In this document: one piece after another, positions 33,715-36,291 of the stretch
How positions within the stretch are numbered: position 1 is the stretch's first letter
Layout: every line of letters starts with the position of its first letter
Assembly (NCBI GenBank): GCA_021780375.1
Contig: JAJXYT010000134.1
Coordinates: 1 to 36,291, forward strand
Direction: 5' to 3'
Source of the DNA: a bacterium
Lineage (GTDB): Bacteria > Verrucomicrobiota > Verrucomicrobiia > Limisphaerales > UBA11358
Length of the DNA: 36,291 bases
Translations under genes and position numbers: made by a program
The notes under the pieces: generated by a model
What the model was told of the DNA's origin: nothing
The model's input: only the letters and a program-made list of their open reading frames with translations
Databases searched by the model: none

Positions 33715-36291
33715 ATGAAAAAAGTCATTTTGATTGTTATCAGCGTAATCAGTGCCGCGCAATTGGCATCTGCGTCGAACAATTTCTCCTACACCGCGAC
33801 CGCGGCTCCGGGCAACACGCCGGATGGGACCGATCAAAATTCAACCCCGGTTAATGTCTGGACCAATGTTCTTTACGCCGGCGGAACGAATGGCCTGGGT
33901 GATGGGGGTCTGGATGGTTCCGGAGTCTATTTCGGTTCGCCGTTCAGCGGGGGGTTGGGCAATGTGTGGCAGGTGTATAGTTACCAGAACGACGGGGTTG
34001 GTCTTGGGGGGAGTGTTGACTCCTACAATACCTTCGCGGGTGGAGCCCTGACCGCTGGCCAGACCGTTTCCATCGACTTTGAAATGCGGGCGACCGATCC
34101 GGCATCGACCAATGGACCCGCCGGCGAGGTGGGGGTCAGTCTGATGAGCGGCACCAACACCGCGATAAAATTCTACATCTATGGCGGCGGTCCGGGCTGG
34201 TATTTTTATACCGATGCAGGGACAAACGCCGCGAAAGCCGGGGCCATGACGTATCAATACCAGGTGCCATTCAACATTGCCTTTACGGTTACCGGCCCCA
34301 ATACCTATCTTGCCGTGGCCGGTTCCGACACCTGGACGGGAACGTTTAATGGGTCGCTTACCGGAATCGATGTCTTCAACCACAGGGGCGGCAATGCCAG
34401 CGATGTCGGATACAATCATTTAAAGGTCGCCCCCCAGTTGACCATCAACAACATTTCTCCCGATGATACCGTGGCCCTCTTCAATACCACCAACACGATG
34501 AGTTTTGGCGTCAATTCGCCATCCGCGGCCGTCAATGCCAGCGGTATTCACTTGATCTTAAACGGCGTGGATGTTTCCAGCCACCTGGCAGTCAGCGGTG
34601 GCGGCACCGGAAATGTCACAGCCCAATATACCAATCTCCTGTCGGATACCATCTATATCGGCCAAATCAACGTGACCAATGTCAGCGGCGCCGGCGTAAG
34701 CGCGCCCGTTCGATTCGATACCTTCAGTGCCAGCTATTTTACCTGGGAAGCGGAAGATTTTGATTTCAACAGCGGTCAATTCATTGACAACCCGGTGATT
34801 TCCACCAATAGCTCTCCTTTTACCTACTACAGTAAAGTGGGAGTATCGAACGTGGACGAATATGTGTTGAATTATAGCGCAACCCAACCTCACGGCTGGC
34901 GCACCAATGATCAAGTTGCAACCGATATTGCCAATGATGCTCCCCGCGCTCAATTCATCGCCGCCGGCATCCCCGATTATCAAGTGGGGTATTTTAATCC
35001 GTCGAATTGGGTGAATTACACGAAGACTTTCCCGGCGGGAACTTATAACATCTATGGCCGGCTGGCCAACGGGAACGGCGGTTTGGCCAGTTGTGCTCTG
35101 GCCGAAGTCACCAGCGGCCAGGGTACCACCAGCCAGACGACCACCCGGTTGGGCGTCTTTCAATTCAGCGCGCGGGGATGGGGCAATTATGATTTCATAC
35201 CATTGTCGGACGCCTGGGGAAATCCGCTGGTTGTACAATTCAATGGACAGACCACGTTGCGGGTGACGTCCGGGCCGCTGGGGGGTGGAGTAAACATGAA
35301 CTTTTTCATGCTGGCACCCGGAACCAACACACCGCCGGCGATTGCGAACATTCATCCCGACGGTTCGCAGCCGTTTCAGAACACCAATTTGCTGACGTTC
35401 ACCGTCAGTTCCGCCGTCAGCACGGTCAGCACCAATAATATTCAAGTGACCTTGAACGGAGCCAGCGTTTCGTCGCAATTATCTTTCACCGGCTCGTCAA
35501 CCAATTGGCAGGTGAGTCTCCCGCTGTCCCAACAGGGAAGCTATGCAATTACCATCACAGCGACAGATGCTGCCGGGCATTCCCATAGCTATAGCGAAAC
35601 CTTCGACACCCTCAGTCAGAACAACTTCATGATTGAGGCGGGGGATTTCGATTTCAATAGTGGCCAGTGGATAGATAATCCCCTGGAGACGGCCACCACG
35701 GTGGCCGCCACCAACAGTTATTTCGGCTATCCGGGCAACAATCTGGCCAATGCCGCGGTCTATGGTGTGGATTTCAGCACGACCAACACAACGACGGCTG
35801 TGACCTACCTCTACCGGTTTGATGGCAATGGCCCTGGTGGATTTGCGGCCGCCGGCACGGAAGTGACGTCGGACTTTCTGCGCAGCAAGCTGATCAATAT
35901 GGGACCGGGGGCAGTACCACCGTTTGAGTACGTTCCGGGTGAGGCGGTGCCCATGACCAATACCGACTTTGATGTGGGCTGGTGGGCGCCGGGGACGTGG
36001 CTCAATTACACGCGGACCTTCCCGTCCAACAGCTACGTTGTCTATGGCCGGCTGGCATCGGACACGCCCTATAGCGGAGCCACGATGGCCCTGGTCACTG
36101 CCGGTCGGGGCACGCCGAGTCAAACGACGCAGCTCCTGGGCGCCTTCTCGGATGCCAACGCCAACGGGTTCCAATCCTGGCACTGGGTGCCCTTGATGAC
36201 CAACGGTCAGGTGGCGGTGGTGACGCTGAGTGGAGCCCAAACGTTGAAAGTGACGGCGCCGCCAGGAAGCGCGACGGGGAGCATGAACGCG
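33715..36291 (+). CDS. Secreted protein with repeated carbohydrate-binding-like blocks (3' end outside the window)
   Basis: The frame is open for 859 codons from ATG 33715 to the last base and has no stop inside the window. A signal peptide (MKKVILIVISVISAAQLASA) precedes a concanavalin-like beta-sandwich (about 25-240) and then Ig-like segments (for example ISPDDTVALFNTTNTMSFGV). Two related blocks begin at residue 343 (EAEDFDFNSGQFIDNP) and residue 643 (GDFDFNSGQWIDNP), 300 residues apart. Each continues through FNPSNWVNYTKTFPAGTY or WWAPGTWLNYTRTFPSN and YGRLA, a pattern like CBM6/CBM35-type galactose-binding folds ('EAED' start, '.WLNYT..FP.G.Y.VY.R'). No catalytic domain is visible yet; one may follow beyond the edge. 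It is transcribed divergently from the second kinase. It is probably an extracellular glycan-binding protein. Confidence 0.85.
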   Translation, partial: MKKVILIVISVISAAQLASASNNFSYTATAAPGNTPDGTDQNSTPVNVWTNVLYAGGTNGLGDGGLDGSGVYFGSPFSGGLGNVWQVYSYQNDGVGLGGSVDSYNTFAGGALTAGQTVSIDFEMRATDPASTNGPAGEVGVSLMSGTNTAIKFYIYGGGPGWYFYTDAGTNAAKAGAMTYQYQVPFNIAFTVTGPNTYLAVAGSDTWTGTFNGSLTGIDVFNHRGGNASDVGYNHLKVAPQLTINNISPDDTVALFNTTNTMSFGVNSPSAAVNASGIHLILNGVDVSSHLAVSGGGTGNVTAQYTNLLSDTIYIGQINVTNVSGAGVSAPVRFDTFSASYFTWEAEDFDFNSGQFIDNPVISTNSSPFTYYSKVGVSNVDEYVLNYSATQPHGWRTNDQVATDIANDAPRAQFIAAGIPDYQVGYFNPSNWVNYTKTFPAGTYNIYGRLANGNGGLASCALAEVTSGQGTTSQTTTRLGVFQFSARGWGNYDFIPLSDAWGNPLVVQFNGQTTLRVTSGPLGGGVNMNFFMLAPGTNTPPAIANIHPDGSQPFQNTNLLTFTVSSAVSTVSTNNIQVTLNGASVSSQLSFTGSSTNWQVSLPLSQQGSYAITITATDAAGHSHSYSETFDTLSQNNFMIEAGDFDFNSGQWIDNPLETATTVAATNSYFGYPGNNLANAAVYGVDFSTTNTTTAVTYLYRFDGNGPGGFAAAGTEVTSDFLRSKLINMGPGAVPPFEYVPGEAVPMTNTDFDVGWWAPGTWLNYTRTFPSNSYVVYGRLASDTPYSGATMALVTAGRGTPSQTTQLLGAFSDANANGFQSWHWVPLMTNGQVAVVTLSGAQTLKVTAPPGSATGSMNA

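Noticed and set aside
1-36291. tRNA, rRNA, riboswitch or defence-system genes
   Set aside because: None was recognisable on either strand; all large genes are accounted for by polysaccharide use, signalling and surface proteins.

Overview
The window looks like a chromosomal segment of a Verrucomicrobiota bacterium (Limisphaerales/Pedosphaera-like). The evidence is moderately high G+C, a secreted protein built from 'autotransporter-associated' beta-strand repeats, a stand-alone prepilin-like protein with a [17 protein letters not shown] leader, propeller-type hybrid sensor kinases, many secreted polysaccharide-degrading enzymes without SusC/SusD, and few Shine-Dalgarno sequences. This assignment is inference from gene types; no rRNA or tRNA gene is present.

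Layout. 1-2161: a fragment resembling an SGNH hydrolase, then a secreted sialate O-acetylesterase-type enzyme. 2162-3800: a mobile-DNA graveyard with a MobF relaxase remnant (minus strand), a long imperfect hairpin, the C-terminal remnant of an IS21 transposase, and a GC-rich palindromic repeat. 3810-7600: a two-component pair, a large propeller/Y_Y_Y/HisKA_3 sensor kinase and a NarL-type regulator, separated by a hairpin of GTGACAG repeats. 8015-18219: same-strand secreted proteins, namely a beta-strand-repeat protein, a prepilin-like protein, a PL4 rhamnogalacturonan lyase with FN3 domains, and a PL9 pectate lyase. 18241-21271: a radical-SAM sulfatase maturase (minus) divergent from a Tat-exported sulfatase (plus). 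21268-25302: a GH2 enzyme and a CE12 rhamnogalacturonan acetylesterase, in an apparent operon with the sulfatase. 25390-30420 (minus): a GH106 alpha-L-rhamnosidase and a GH67-like enzyme. 30673-33517 (minus): a second kinase/regulator pair. 33715-end: a secreted protein with repeated carbohydrate-binding-like blocks, cut by the window edge.

How it fits together. PL9 and PL4 would cut homogalacturonan and rhamnogalacturonan-I backbones. CE12 and the SASA esterase would remove acetyl groups. GH106 would release rhamnose, GH2 and the GH67-like enzyme would trim side chains or uronic acids, and the sulfatase (activated by its neighbouring maturase) would desulfate the glycan. Together they suggest use of an acetylated and possibly sulfated rhamnose/galacturonate-rich polysaccharide. 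The two kinase/regulator pairs are plausible glycan sensors.

The most unusual signals are: (i) two different palindromic repeats inserted in frame inside the sulfatase maturase gene; (ii) a dyad ATCGCCA-N4-TGGCGA(T/G) occurring three times; (iii) a shared C-terminal domain of about 75 residues on three otherwise unrelated secreted proteins; (iv) the relaxase fossil abutting the esterase gene.
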